DNA from: Corynebacterium casei LMG S-19264
GTDB taxonomy: Bacteria > Actinomycetota > Actinomycetes > Mycobacteriales > Mycobacteriaceae
Length of the DNA: 64,000 nt
Assembly: GCF_000550785.1 (NCBI RefSeq)
Contig: NZ_CP004350.1
Location: forward strand, 2,832,009 to 2,896,008
Reading direction: 5' to 3'
The position numbers and the translations under genes are program-made. The notes beneath the pieces were generated by a model that made no database searches, had not been told where the DNA came from, and saw nothing but the letters and a program-made list of their open reading frames with translations. This document shows, piece after piece, positions 45,201 to 54,301 of this stretch (positions within the stretch are counted from its first letter, which is position 1; each line of letters opens with the position of its first letter).

Positions 45201-45343
45201 AAGGAAGGTGCCATCACGGGGTTTATGCGCCCTGGATCAATCCGGTAGGAAATGCCGTCGTGTTTAGGCTGGCCTGCGAAGGCCTCAACAACGGCTTCGA
45301 CAGCATCGGTCTGGTATCGCTGTACTTTGAACTGGAGCTTCAT
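42245..45343 (-). CDS. res: Type III restriction enzyme Res subunit (helicase-nuclease)
   Basis: ATP-dependent translocase and endonuclease that cuts unmodified DNA with a Mod partner. The protein of about 1032 residues has a superfamily 2 helicase core: Walker A in LDIEMETGTGKTYVYIKTIM (near 109), IVIIDEPQKIG (near 231), ALREGWDNPNVFVMG and RRQEIGRGLRLAV. The PD-ExK nuclease sits near the C-terminus, DYNPDWAIAF (about 961) and FVAETKGS (about 979), so all catalytic parts look intact. ATG 45343 (MKLQFKVQRYQTDAVEAV) is preferred over 45364. It is the last gene of the island. Confidence 0.93.
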   Translation of the reverse strand: MKLQFKVQRYQTDAVEAVVEAFAGQPKHDGISYRIDPGRINPVMAPSLFEEEERPDAGLRNAEIALSGSQILGNVRAVQRSKNLPLSGKLVDSKAAPGAPNLDIEMETGTGKTYVYIKTIMELYKRYGWSKYIVVVPSVAIREGVKKTFDVTAEHFQQLYGTKPRSFIYNSSQLHELERFSSDSGVQVMIINIQAFNATGKDNRRIYDELDDFQSRRPIDVISANRPIVIIDEPQKIGAPKSLAALARFNALMMLRYSATHKVEHTKVHRLDALDAYNQKLVKQIAVRGITVKGLAGSTAYLYLEAVEIAKGALPCARVEIEVQTKTAIKRQVKRVEKGTNLYDLSNRLEAYRPDGKSLVVVDIDANRDVIELSNGDIVFAGQLADRDVTEDTKRRIQIREVIRAHLDKERELFSQSIKVLSLFFIDEVAKYRDYSREDTLGEYARMFEEEYTLIRDEVLGELPIDESTAAYQTYLRRDEIREVHQGYFSIDKKSKQQVDGKISGRGDDKGQSRDADAYELILKDKERLLSFNEPVRFIFSHSALREGWDNPNVFVMGMLKKSDNTVSRRQEIGRGLRLAVDQRGERMDEATIGARVHDINELTVVTDESYTDFVDGLQKELSESLAARPHKASVDFFKGKTIQTTAGESIVEEHLARSLYNYLARNDYIDDDGYVTSTYKEAKTEGKLAVPSSEVLLPVVDFIWPLVDSLYIDVPKPTDDRKPKKITLNEANFARKEFQSLWGRINHKAIYQVDFDSDELIRKAVDHLDKHLNVASMQYVIRAGKQRSELEADHLSKGSGFAVSTTETVTETVTSGSQVKYDLLGEIAGKTKLTRRTVAAILKGIRPDTFGKFRLNPEQFITEASRLVNEQKATVIVEHLAYDALDETFDSAIFTANQTKQDLTHAGGKLTKHIYDYAVTDSKIERAFINELDTSTEVAVYAKLPRGFFIPTPVGDYNPDWAIAFKEGSVKHVYFVAETKGSLSTLQLKGVEEAKIECARKFFASLNKKSSDDVTYDVITDYTELMQLVGA

Positions 45344-45474
45344 TGAATTCTTTTCTTTCTGCAATGTCCGGCTTCACAAAACATGCTGTAAACAAGTAAT
45401 TCTGCAGTTTATCGCAGAATTTAGCCAAATTGCTTGTTTAAATCTTGCTTTAATGAGGTTGTTGCGGCGAGTCA

Positions 45475-46373
45475 TTAAACAAGTTTCCATCGCGGCTTCT
45501 GTTGCGTCCCAGTGTTATGGATTGTTCCCTCTTTGCGCATACGCGTCAGCAAGTTCGTCACCTTCGAACGCCGTTGATTCTCGTCGAGCAACTGAGGAAC
45601 GGTAGCCGGAAGTGCTCATAAGCTTGCTGCTCCCCTACTAGCTTCCAGGTCAACTGAGCTGGATGTGGCGACAGAAGGTGCGTGGAAGTGTCGGCACCGA
45701 GAAGTAGAAGTGCAGCCCTTGTAATCATGCCGTCACGAGTTAACCTCGCTTTAGAAAGAAACATCGCATCATCCCATGCTGCAATATCGGAGGCGCGGAG
45801 ACGCGGCGCGTAGCGCTCCGCAAAGCCTTGACGCGCGCAAGCGATCGCGGCGGAATCGAGATGGGCGAGAGTTGCTTCAGGAACTACGACGGCGGTCCAA
45901 TCGGCGCCGATGGTCTGCTGTCTGATCTCGTCCAGCTTAACGAGCGAGAGTGGTACGAGGCTCTCTCCAGCGCGGGCGCGGTAGTCGCCCTTCCACGAGA
46001 TCGGAATCCCTTGTGGTGCGGCAGGCACCTCCAGCAGCACCACCCGTTTTTCGTTGATGGTGACCTCATAAGCCTCACGGATCGTGACTCCCTGATCAAT
46101 CGATTGATGAATGTGCTGTTTGAGTGGTTGCCGCTGCTGACTATCGATGAGATGGGCTGTGCCCACGATCTTGTGATCGTTCGAAACGCCGAATACAAGC
46201 CACCCTACGCCGGCGCCACGAAGGTTTGCCTCATTGCTCAGTGCCGAGACGTACTCACCGGTCTTGTCCACGGAGAACTGACGCGCGGCCTCCTTAAACT
46301 CGATAACTTCGTTCTCCCAACCAGCAAGTAGCCTGTTCAGAACTTCGGTGAGTTCATCGTTCGTCAAGGTCAA
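45475..46373 (-). pseudogene. AlbA_2 (Schlafen-like) protein gene with internal deletion/frameshift
   Basis: The first 260 or so codons (46373 down to about 45605) encode an AlbA_2 DNA/RNA-binding domain: NEVIEFKEAARQFSVDKTGE and GAGVGWLVFGVSNDHKIVGT, then QAYEHFRLPFL. The frame then stops at 45558. In the next frame the sequence continues as LPATVPQLLDENQRRSKVTN, LLTRMRKEGTIHNTGTQQKP and RWKLV, stopping at 45475; this resembles the C-terminal winged helix of the full-length family (about 480 residues). So the middle of the gene, probably 150-250 codons, is missing and the frame is shifted. A truncated 271-residue product may still be made. Confidence 0.7.
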
Positions 46374-46381
46374 GGCATTTC

Positions 46382-48385
46382 TCAGATCGTTCGTACTTCG
46401 GTGGACGGAGACACTTCACGGAAAATCTGCTCTGTATTGATGCGAGTCGCGTCGGTCTCGAATGCGTCATCACGGAAGACGGCACGCAGCGGGCTACGTT
46501 CGGCGATAGCTCGGACAACTTCCGGAGATACAGACTCCGCGAAGCATGCAATCAAAGCGTCATCGTCAACGGCATACACCTCACGATTGTCTACGGTCTC
46601 CCGAATGATCGATGACGACAGCTCTAGCCCCCAGTCTAGGAGGACTTGGAACAAAAGGTCTTTCGCCGTTCGGTCTTTTTTCAGGCTTGTGATCGACTCC
46701 GTGAGTATGTCTTGTGCGATGTTGTCAGGAGCTGTCCACACGTCTACTAGGTTCGAAGTATCAACTTTTAGGACACGAAAGCCACTGTCAACCAGCAGAT
46801 CACCGTCGAGCTGTTTGTTTACGATCCTCATCCGTTGCTTCGTGATCTCTGCGACAGTAGCAGGACGACCAAGCTCGGTGAGGAGATCAATAGCATTGGA
46901 AGTAATCTTTCGCGCTGCGCCCTTTGCCGTTTTGAGCGACTCGTGCAAGTCCTCCGCAATCTGGATACCAATGTATCGACACGAGGAAGACGCTTCGCTT
47001 CGGTTTCGTTCAAGGACTGCATGCATTGCAGATCCAGAACCCGCAAACATATCGAGGACGATGTCTTCACCCCCTACGCCCACGGCCCTAAAAATGTCAC
47101 GCAGCAGAAACTCGTCCTTTGGGTTCGTAAACACCTTTTCGCCAAACAGCTTCGCAAGCCTCTTCGATGCCGCACGCCCATCAACGAACCGGATGCTTGT
47201 GAGACTCTGATACTCCGTGTCCTTCAAATAGGTCTTGATCTTGGGTACCGTAGTGTGATCCAACCCGAAATGGACCCTATTATTGAGGATCTGCTCCTTC
47301 ATAGAAGCTTCAGGGAACACCCAACCACGCGATGGACGCTTACATGGTTTACCCGTAATTGGGTGCAACACGTCATAGACATATTGGCCGTCGTTCGGAC
47401 CGGAAATATCGCTCCCAAAATAGATGCCACGAGCATCCATGTTGTCGTAATGCTTACTCGCGAACACAGGATCATTTGGAGGGAATGTCTTGTACCATGT
47501 CTTGGCCGCCCTGTTGATTGCCGCCCAGTCGTCACCGTGTTCCTTTCTGAACCGGTTGAAGGTGGCATAGATCTTCTCCAGGCCCTCCTTCTTCTCGACC
47601 CATTCGCCAGAGTTTGCCTGTTTGTTCTTGACGAAAAACACGATGTATTCGTGCTGGATAGAGATGAATGATTGGTCATTCTTGTTGCTGTTTTTAAGGA
47701 CGATCTCCCCCACATAGGATGCGTCGCCAAAGACAGTTTTACCCAATTCAATAAGATTTGCGTGTTCGTTCTCATCAATGGAGACAACGAGGACGCCGTC
47801 ATCGGTCAAGAAGTTTCGTGCTAGTCGAAGGCGTGGATACATCATGTTCAACCATGAAGTATGAAACCTGCCATTGGAATCAGTGTTTGCAACGAGAGGG
47901 ACGCCCTCGTTGTCTGTTTGGCCAGATCTGCGCAACTCATCGGCGCTCGAATTTGCGAAGGTATCGTTGTAAACAAAGTCGTTTCCGGTGTTATATGGCG
48001 GATCGATATAGATGAGCTTGACCTTGCCCAAGTAGGATTCTTGGAGTAGCTTGAGGGCGTCTAGGTTATCGCCTTCGATAAAGATGTTCTCTGTGGCATC
48101 AAAGTCCACCGACTCTTCACGGACCGGGCGGAGAGTCTTTGCGATCGGCGCATTAGCGGCAAAGGCCGCCGCACGTTTACCAGGCCAATCCAATCGGTAT
48201 CGCTCTTGTGGCCCTTCCACGATGCACCCTGAGAGTTCTTGGCGTAGCGAGTCGAAATCGACTGCACGCTGTAGGTTGCCATCCTCATCGTGAACTTCGG
48301 TGATGACGGTTGGGAATAGCTCAGCCAGCTTGTCGATGTTCGCCTCTGCCAGGTCAGGCGATGCCATACGCAGCTTCTCAGTCAT
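46382..48385 (-). CDS. mod: Type III DNA adenine methyltransferase Mod, copy 2
   Basis: Beta-class N6-adenine methyltransferase of 667 residues, the recognition and modification subunit of a type III system. The catalytic DPPY lies in KLIYIDPPYNTGNDFVYNDT (near 127) and the SAM-binding motif in DIVLDMFAGSGSAMHAVLER (near 447), DPPY first, which defines the beta class. The central 200-430 region is the likely target-recognition domain and differs from copy 1 (48465-50342), whereas the first 134 and last 100 residues are very similar. It starts 80 bases after copy 1 and ends nine bases before the AlbA_2 remnant. Confidence 0.92.
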   Translation of the reverse strand: MTEKLRMASPDLAEANIDKLAELFPTVITEVHDEDGNLQRAVDFDSLRQELSGCIVEGPQERYRLDWPGKRAAAFAANAPIAKTLRPVREESVDFDATENIFIEGDNLDALKLLQESYLGKVKLIYIDPPYNTGNDFVYNDTFANSSADELRRSGQTDNEGVPLVANTDSNGRFHTSWLNMMYPRLRLARNFLTDDGVLVVSIDENEHANLIELGKTVFGDASYVGEIVLKNSNKNDQSFISIQHEYIVFFVKNKQANSGEWVEKKEGLEKIYATFNRFRKEHGDDWAAINRAAKTWYKTFPPNDPVFASKHYDNMDARGIYFGSDISGPNDGQYVYDVLHPITGKPCKRPSRGWVFPEASMKEQILNNRVHFGLDHTTVPKIKTYLKDTEYQSLTSIRFVDGRAASKRLAKLFGEKVFTNPKDEFLLRDIFRAVGVGGEDIVLDMFAGSGSAMHAVLERNRSEASSSCRYIGIQIAEDLHESLKTAKGAARKITSNAIDLLTELGRPATVAEITKQRMRIVNKQLDGDLLVDSGFRVLKVDTSNLVDVWTAPDNIAQDILTESITSLKKDRTAKDLLFQVLLDWGLELSSSIIRETVDNREVYAVDDDALIACFAESVSPEVVRAIAERSPLRAVFRDDAFETDATRINTEQIFREVSPSTEVRTI

Positions 48386-48464
48386 GCTGCACCACCGAAC
48401 GATGAGCAGAATGATTCGTTCGACTGTTGGAACCGCGACGGCGCTCTGTTACCACAGTAAGCAT

Positions 48465-50342
48465 CTACAGCGCCTTGACTTCGGTCGTTGGCGACTTCTC
48501 TCGGAAGATCTGCTCGACGTTGATGCGTTCCGCATCGTCCGCGAAGTCCTCGTCGAGGAACACGACGCGAAGCGGCTTGCGATCGGCAATCTCGCTGGCT
48601 GCTGAAGAGAGAGGAGAGCTATTCTCGCGTGATCTGACGCACAGCATTAGAGCGCCCTCCTCAACATTGTAGATATCAAAACCATTGGCATTTTCCTTTT
48701 GAATGGGCATTGTAAATTCTAGGCCCCAGTCGAGCAGGACCTGAAATAAGACGTCCTCACTAGTTCTGTCGTGCTTGACGCTGCGCTCAAGGTCTTCAAG
48801 AGCGAGCTGATCAGTCGCGTCTGGCTCTCGGGTCACGTTGGTCATGTTAGTGGAGTCAATCTTCACGAGGCGGTACCCGAGATCAGGCGAGTTCAACTCC
48901 CCAGAGAGTTCCGTCGCCACGTTCTTAAGGCGCTCAAGGCTCATTCCGAGGATTGAGTCAAACGCTGACTCAGGCTTGTCCAGTGGTTCTTGAATCTGTA
49001 CACCGATATATCGACGGCTACCGCCATCAATAGAATTTTGGACCATGACGGCGTGCGGAGTCGTTCCACTGCCGCTAAAGAAGTCAAGAACAATGTCGCT
49101 GCTATCCGGGTTAGTGGCTAGTTGTAGTATGCGCTGGATTAACTGAACTGGCTTGACCGAGTTAAGCACATTCTCCGTGTACTCAAACGGCACGTATTTC
49201 AGGAGAGACTTCTTGGCGTCCTGAGTGTGACCGACTTCTGAGTAGGACCAGAAAGTCTGTGGAGTGCGTCCTTCGGAGACCTCAGACAAGTAGCGCTTAA
49301 GTCTTGGGGTGCTGTCCGGTCCGTTGCCCCACCAGATTCTGCCTTCGTTAACGAGTTCCTGAAAACGATCCTTCGAAAACCTCCAGTAGCTTCCCCGTGG
49401 CGGTCCAGGAATGATTCGTCCGCTCGGTGTCTCAATTGGGTATAAACCAGCATCGTAACGGTTTCTCGCTGCTAGATCTGACGATGCCCACGGCCCCCTC
49501 GGGTCGTTGTCAGGGTTTTTGTATCTTGCATCCATTTCCGCAGTTCTTGGAAGTGGATTCGGTTCCCACTGCGACTTGTCACGCGCGTAGCAAACGATGT
49601 AATCGTGGTCTTCAGAGAACCACTTCGCTGAATTCTTGGGTGAGAAGACTTTTTGCCAAATGATCTGGGCGACGAAGTTCTGTGCGCCGAAGACTTCATC
49701 GCACAACTCGCGAAGGTTGTCGATTTCGTGGTCGTCAATGGAGATGAAGATTGCTCCATCATCTTTCAGAAGATTTCGTGCGAGCTTAAGACGTGGGTAC
49801 ATCATGCTCAACCAGTCAGAGTGATAGCGACCGTTGGTATCACTATTCGCCACCATCCGCACGCCTTCGTCATCTGTATGGCCTGAACGGCGAAGAAACG
49901 AAGCGGTTGATTCGGCGAAGTCGTCATCATAGATGAAATCGCGGCCAGTGTTGTACGGCGGATCGATGTAGATGAGTTTGACTTTGCCGAGGTAGGACCC
50001 CTGCAGAAGTTTGAGTGCGTCGAGGTTGTCGCCCTCAATAAAGAGGTTTTTGGTCGTGTCGAAGTCGACCGACTTTTCACGTACCGGGCGAAGAGTCTTG
50101 GCAATGGGCGCGTTGGCGGCAAAAGCTGCCGCGCGTTTTCCAGGCCAGTCAAGCCTGTACCGCTCCTGTGGACCCTCGACGATGTGGTCGGAAAGTTCCT
50201 GGCGAAGCAAGTCAAAATCGACTGCACGCTGCGGGTTACCATCAGCGTCGACAGTTTCAGTGATGACGGACGGGAACAGCTCGGCAAGCTTGTTGATGTT
50301 CGCTTCAGTTACATCTGGCGATGTCATACGTAGTTTTTCCAT
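48465..50342 (-). CDS. mod: Type III DNA adenine methyltransferase Mod, copy 1
   Basis: A 625-residue beta-class N6-adenine methyltransferase. DPPY is in KLIYIDPPYNTGRDFIYDDD (near 125) and the SAM motif in DIVLDFFSGSGTTPHAVMVQ (near 422). By hand I count about 18 differences from copy 2 over the first 134 residues, while the middle (RGSYWRFSKDRFQELVNEGR region) is unrelated. It therefore probably recognises a different sequence from copy 2. It follows the DUF4391 gene by five bases. Confidence 0.92.
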   Translation of the reverse strand: MEKLRMTSPDVTEANINKLAELFPSVITETVDADGNPQRAVDFDLLRQELSDHIVEGPQERYRLDWPGKRAAAFAANAPIAKTLRPVREKSVDFDTTKNLFIEGDNLDALKLLQGSYLGKVKLIYIDPPYNTGRDFIYDDDFAESTASFLRRSGHTDDEGVRMVANSDTNGRYHSDWLSMMYPRLKLARNLLKDDGAIFISIDDHEIDNLRELCDEVFGAQNFVAQIIWQKVFSPKNSAKWFSEDHDYIVCYARDKSQWEPNPLPRTAEMDARYKNPDNDPRGPWASSDLAARNRYDAGLYPIETPSGRIIPGPPRGSYWRFSKDRFQELVNEGRIWWGNGPDSTPRLKRYLSEVSEGRTPQTFWSYSEVGHTQDAKKSLLKYVPFEYTENVLNSVKPVQLIQRILQLATNPDSSDIVLDFFSGSGTTPHAVMVQNSIDGGSRRYIGVQIQEPLDKPESAFDSILGMSLERLKNVATELSGELNSPDLGYRLVKIDSTNMTNVTREPDATDQLALEDLERSVKHDRTSEDVLFQVLLDWGLEFTMPIQKENANGFDIYNVEEGALMLCVRSRENSSPLSSAASEIADRKPLRVVFLDEDFADDAERINVEQIFREKSPTTEVKAL

Positions 50343-50347
50343 GGGAC

Positions 50348-51019
50348 TTACCTTTGCTGTTCCAACTGTGCTTGTTTTGTTTTGAGAGTGCGGCGCAGTT
50401 CAACTTTACGGTTAAACTGTTTCTCGTTGTTGAGTTTGCGCTCCAGTGCCTTGATTTCGCGTTCGAGCTTGCCGACAGTCTTTAGCCTGTCAGCAACCAC
50501 TGCCATACTTTCGCCGGTTTGAACTTCGATCTCAGTGAGCGGTTCAAGCAGAGCAGTATAGAGGGCCGGCAAGGTAATCGCCGTTGGTAACGGTTGACGC
50601 TCGGTATCAGCATGCTGCCAACTGGTACTGAAGTACTGACTGATCTTTGGGGCACCTGCACCGATTTGTTTGTGGGCTGCGACCATCCGTGTCTCACGCT
50701 TACCTGCGACAGCGCGGTTGATCTCGAAGATGAGCGGACGCGGCATTGACCTATCAACGGCGCTGAGCACCTTTTCGGAAACGTCCGAGCCCTTAGCTTT
50801 CACTTGGAATACCGCAATGTCGGGAACCTCATCAGTGCCCTCTAAGTTAATCGACGTCTGTGCCAGGTCATATGCCCAGATCACGTGATCGATCTCTGCG
50901 ACGAATTTTTCCCGCAGAGCCGTATTGACATTGGCACGTTCGTAGAATTTCTCCTTCGGAACCCGTCGCCCAAAGTACGCTGCACTTGGCCACTGATACA
51001 ACAGATCAGTCACTAGCAT
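50348..51019 (-). CDS. DUF4391 protein of defence island
   Basis: A 223-residue protein beginning MLVTDLLYQWPSAAYFGRRV with PKEKFYERANVNTALREKFV, and ending in a basic coiled-coil (LEREIKALERKLNNEKQFNR). This matches DUF4391, a family found beside helicases and methyltransferases of restriction-like systems; its biochemical role is not known. I chose ATG 51019 because GAGGAGGCGA precedes it; it overlaps the helicase stop by 14 bases. A coupling role between helicase and Mod is inference. Confidence 0.82.
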   Translation of the reverse strand: MLVTDLLYQWPSAAYFGRRVPKEKFYERANVNTALREKFVAEIDHVIWAYDLAQTSINLEGTDEVPDIAVFQVKAKGSDVSEKVLSAVDRSMPRPLIFEINRAVAGKRETRMVAAHKQIGAGAPKISQYFSTSWQHADTERQPLPTAITLPALYTALLEPLTEIEVQTGESMAVVADRLKTVGKLEREIKALERKLNNEKQFNRKVELRRTLKTKQAQLEQQR

Positions 51020-54000
51020 TCGCCTCCTCTGCGGCAGCGACCACAGCAATGAACGCTGTAAGTTCAAAGTCATCCAGTCCGGCTATGGTCTGAGTCAGGG
51101 CGGAGGTGGGACCCGGAGAAAACAAGCTGTCAATGTCGCGCTCCTCGGAGATTTCAATCATCGAATGGATTGCATCCGTCAGCAGCTGAGAGTACTGGTT
51201 CATGTCGGCACCGTCTCGTGTCGACTCATTAAATACGCGAACTGCACTGGGCACTGGCTGGTCGTAGGGACGGCATCCAGTTCGCAGGAAGTCAAGCAGA
51301 TGCTTGGCTTCTGTATGGTCGGCGATCACGTGGCCTTCCTCATCCAGGTAGACAAGGTAGTGCGGGTGGAGACGGTTACCACGGTTCCCGTTCTTTGCAG
51401 TCAACTGAGAATCGTCGGCGTTAACATTTCGCAATGCAAAGATCACGCCGGGCACTAGACCCTTGTCCGGATCAGCGGGGACCACGGCATGTAATCCCTT
51501 CGGAACTGTAGAAAGATCGCCGTACTGCTTGATATATCCGAGCAAGTCCATACGAAAGTCGTTGAGGCCGAGGTCAGTGATAGAGACACCGGTCCGAACG
51601 TCTTCCAGCTCAATAACTTCGTCTTGGAGTTTCCGGAGCTGTTCCTTACGGAAGGCAGCATCTGTTCCTTCTTGAGTAAGCACATTGTCATCAGCGGTGC
51701 CTGCGATATCGGCGATAACCATCCGATTCTCTACGCGTTCCTTGAGGTTAATGTACTCGTCTAGGGAGATGTCCGGCCAGAAGTTCACCAGCTGGATGAC
51801 CTGATTAGTGGACCCGATACGGTCGATACGCCCAAACCTTTGGATAATGCGAACCGGGTTCCAGTGGATATCGTAATTTACGAGGTAGTCACAGTCCTGT
51901 AGGTTTTGGCCCTCACTGATGACATCAGTGCCAATCAACACATCGAGTTCACGGGTCTCACCAGGCATGGTCACGTCACGCTGCTTAGAGCGTGGGGAGA
52001 ACATCGACATGATCTGCTGGAAGTCGTAGCCTTTGCCCAGCGTGGTCTGCGCGCGGTTACCACCGGTGATCACGGCCGTCTCTAGCCCTGCGGTAGCTAG
52101 TGCCGGGGCGAGGTTCTTGTAAAGGTAGTCTGCGGTGTCAGCAAAGGCAGAAAATACCAGAACCTTGCGGTTACCAGGGTTGATCGGATGCTGTTCCTTA
52201 GAACGGATGATGTCCTTGAGCTTTCGGAGTTTAAGATCATGGTCTGGAGTAACCTTGTTCATCTCGACGAGGAGTTCGCGCAGTGTCTCGTGGTCGTTCC
52301 ATAGGTCCCGTTGCCAGGACTCAATGTCAAGGTCAGCCAGGTCGATGCGAATCTTTTCGCCAAAGGACAGAGCCTCGACGTTGGCATCTTCTTCGTCGTC
52401 TAAATCAAAATCTTGCCCCGTTAAGTCCGGGCTAAGATCGGCCATGTTTCCAGCATGAGTGCTGATTCTGGATAGCGTTTGAGTGACGGAGCCTTGGACT
52501 TTACCCAGGGTAAGCCGGAAGGCCTCAACCGAACTCTCCAATCGTTTGAGCAAGTTGACCGTCATGAGTTTTTTCAGGCCCTGCTCGCGGCCTGCTTGCC
52601 CCAGGTTCGAGTTGGCGCTACCTACGGTGACGTCATATAGGTCCTCATATTTGCTTCGTCTCGAGGGAAAGACGTAGGCCAACGGGGTGTAGACGGCTAA
52701 TGTGAGGGACTGGAGCTGTTCAAAGATGTCGTTGAACCCAGGCACATCTGGAAGATCAGTAAGCGGTTCACGCACGGAGATGGGCGTGCGGCGCTCAGGG
52801 AAAGCGCCGATGGCAGCGGTGTCATAGAAGGCCTGGATGTGCTTGCGCGACCGAGCGATAGTCACCGAGTCCAGAAGTTCGAAAAAGTCGAAGTCCAGCA
52901 TCTTCAAGATCTGTTTCGTGGTGCGTTGTTCGGCGTCGAGTTTGGACCATTCGTTAAATACCCGCTGGGCATCGGAAAAGACCTTCTCCACGCTAGTAGA
53001 GATGTTCAGGTGTTTTGAGAGATTTTCCGACTCGCCTTCGTAAGCAAGTTGCAGTTGGTTCTTCAAGTCATTGAATCGATTATTCACAGGGGTGGCAGAC
53101 AGCATGAGAACCTTGGTCTTCACGCCCTCCTTGATGACTTGGCGCATGAGCCGCTGGTAACGAGACTCCTTCTCCTCGGCATAATCTGCATTACGGAAGT
53201 TGTGGGATTCATCAATCACCACCAAGTCATAGTTTCCCCAGTTGATGCGGGCTAGATCTATGCCAAGAGACTCACCCTTAATCCGCGACAGGTCGGTATG
53301 AGCAAGGACATCGTAGGAAAAACGATCCTCACGGAAAAGGTTAGTGGTGTAGTTAGAGTTATAGTTCGTCCAATTCTCTGCCAGCTTTTTAGGACACAAA
53401 ACCAGCACCGATTTGTTGCGCAGCTCGTAATACTTAATGACGGCAAGCGCTGTGAATGTCTTACCCAAACCAACCGAGTCTGCCAAAATACAGCCACTAT
53501 AGGTCTCAAGCTTGTTAATTATGCCTGTCGCAGCGTCATGCTGGAAGTTATACAGGCTTTTCCAGACCTTGGTTTCCTCGTAGCCGGTGCGGTCGTTGGG
53601 GAGAACGTCGTCATTAATATCATCTAGGAAGTCGGCGAACAGGTTGTAAAGAATGAGGAAGTAGATTCGCTCCGGGGAGTTCTCGGCATACACGGTGGCG
53701 ATGTGGTCACACACGGCCTGCGTAACGTCATCAAGCTGGTCAGGGTTATTCCAAATCTGATCGAAGAGTTCCAATAATTGCTTGGTCTCAGTGGTACCTT
53801 CATACTTCGGAACGACGTTGGAGACAGCCGGCCCCTTCTGATACCCCAAATCAGTGGTCGTAAATCCTTGAATCGGGAAATAGGCCGCTCGATCGTCAAC
53901 CACTGCCAAGGACTGCATAGGGTTGCCAGTGGCATTAGAGCGGAAAGTAGCCTTACGGCGCACCCAGTCCGCACACTCACGAGCGATAGCCTTTTGGGTG

Positions 54001-54296
54001 AGCTTGTTGCGCAACCGGATCTCAAACTCTGACCCAGCAATCGCTGACTCGGCGTTCCCCGCAGGGATAAAGAACTGCCGGCGCTCCTTGCGAATCTTGT
54101 CGGTCACGTCCTCGGCGACGAACGACGGGGAGGTAAAGATGAACTCCAGCTCGTCCACACGCTCCAATTCGTTCTTCAGTGCCTCAAAAGCGAAGATGGA
54201 GAAGGTGGACGCCGCGATCTTAACTTTCGACCCGTTGGCAAGAACCGTCTTGAGGTCATCGCCGAGACGGTCATTGACATTGTCGATCATGCGCAC
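51006..54296 (-). CDS. SNF2/SF2-type helicase with N-terminal PLD-like region
   Basis: A 1096-residue DNA translocase. The N-terminal 200 residues (KIAASTFSIFAFEALKNELE onward) resemble the phospholipase-D-like region common in such helicases, though I see no clear HKD catalytic motif. The motor shows CILADSVGLGKTFTALAVIK (near 273), YDLVVIDESHNFRN (near 361), VLMLSATPVNNRFNDLKNQL, and RIIQRFGRIDRIGSTNQVIQ (near 822). It heads the island operon. GTG 54296 and ATG 54290 are both possible starts behind GGAGA. The role may be DNA scanning or restriction together with DUF4391 and the Mods. Confidence 0.9.
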   Translation of the reverse strand: MRMIDNVNDRLGDDLKTVLANGSKVKIAASTFSIFAFEALKNELERVDELEFIFTSPSFVAEDVTDKIRKERRQFFIPAGNAESAIAGSEFEIRLRNKLTQKAIARECADWVRRKATFRSNATGNPMQSLAVVDDRAAYFPIQGFTTTDLGYQKGPAVSNVVPKYEGTTETKQLLELFDQIWNNPDQLDDVTQAVCDHIATVYAENSPERIYFLILYNLFADFLDDINDDVLPNDRTGYEETKVWKSLYNFQHDAATGIINKLETYSGCILADSVGLGKTFTALAVIKYYELRNKSVLVLCPKKLAENWTNYNSNYTTNLFREDRFSYDVLAHTDLSRIKGESLGIDLARINWGNYDLVVIDESHNFRNADYAEEKESRYQRLMRQVIKEGVKTKVLMLSATPVNNRFNDLKNQLQLAYEGESENLSKHLNISTSVEKVFSDAQRVFNEWSKLDAEQRTTKQILKMLDFDFFELLDSVTIARSRKHIQAFYDTAAIGAFPERRTPISVREPLTDLPDVPGFNDIFEQLQSLTLAVYTPLAYVFPSRRSKYEDLYDVTVGSANSNLGQAGREQGLKKLMTVNLLKRLESSVEAFRLTLGKVQGSVTQTLSRISTHAGNMADLSPDLTGQDFDLDDEEDANVEALSFGEKIRIDLADLDIESWQRDLWNDHETLRELLVEMNKVTPDHDLKLRKLKDIIRSKEQHPINPGNRKVLVFSAFADTADYLYKNLAPALATAGLETAVITGGNRAQTTLGKGYDFQQIMSMFSPRSKQRDVTMPGETRELDVLIGTDVISEGQNLQDCDYLVNYDIHWNPVRIIQRFGRIDRIGSTNQVIQLVNFWPDISLDEYINLKERVENRMVIADIAGTADDNVLTQEGTDAAFRKEQLRKLQDEVIELEDVRTGVSITDLGLNDFRMDLLGYIKQYGDLSTVPKGLHAVVPADPDKGLVPGVIFALRNVNADDSQLTAKNGNRGNRLHPHYLVYLDEEGHVIADHTEAKHLLDFLRTGCRPYDQPVPSAVRVFNESTRDGADMNQYSQLLTDAIHSMIEISEERDIDSLFSPGPTSALTQTIAGLDDFELTAFIAVVAAAEEANASD

Positions 54297-54301
54297 GTGA
54301 A

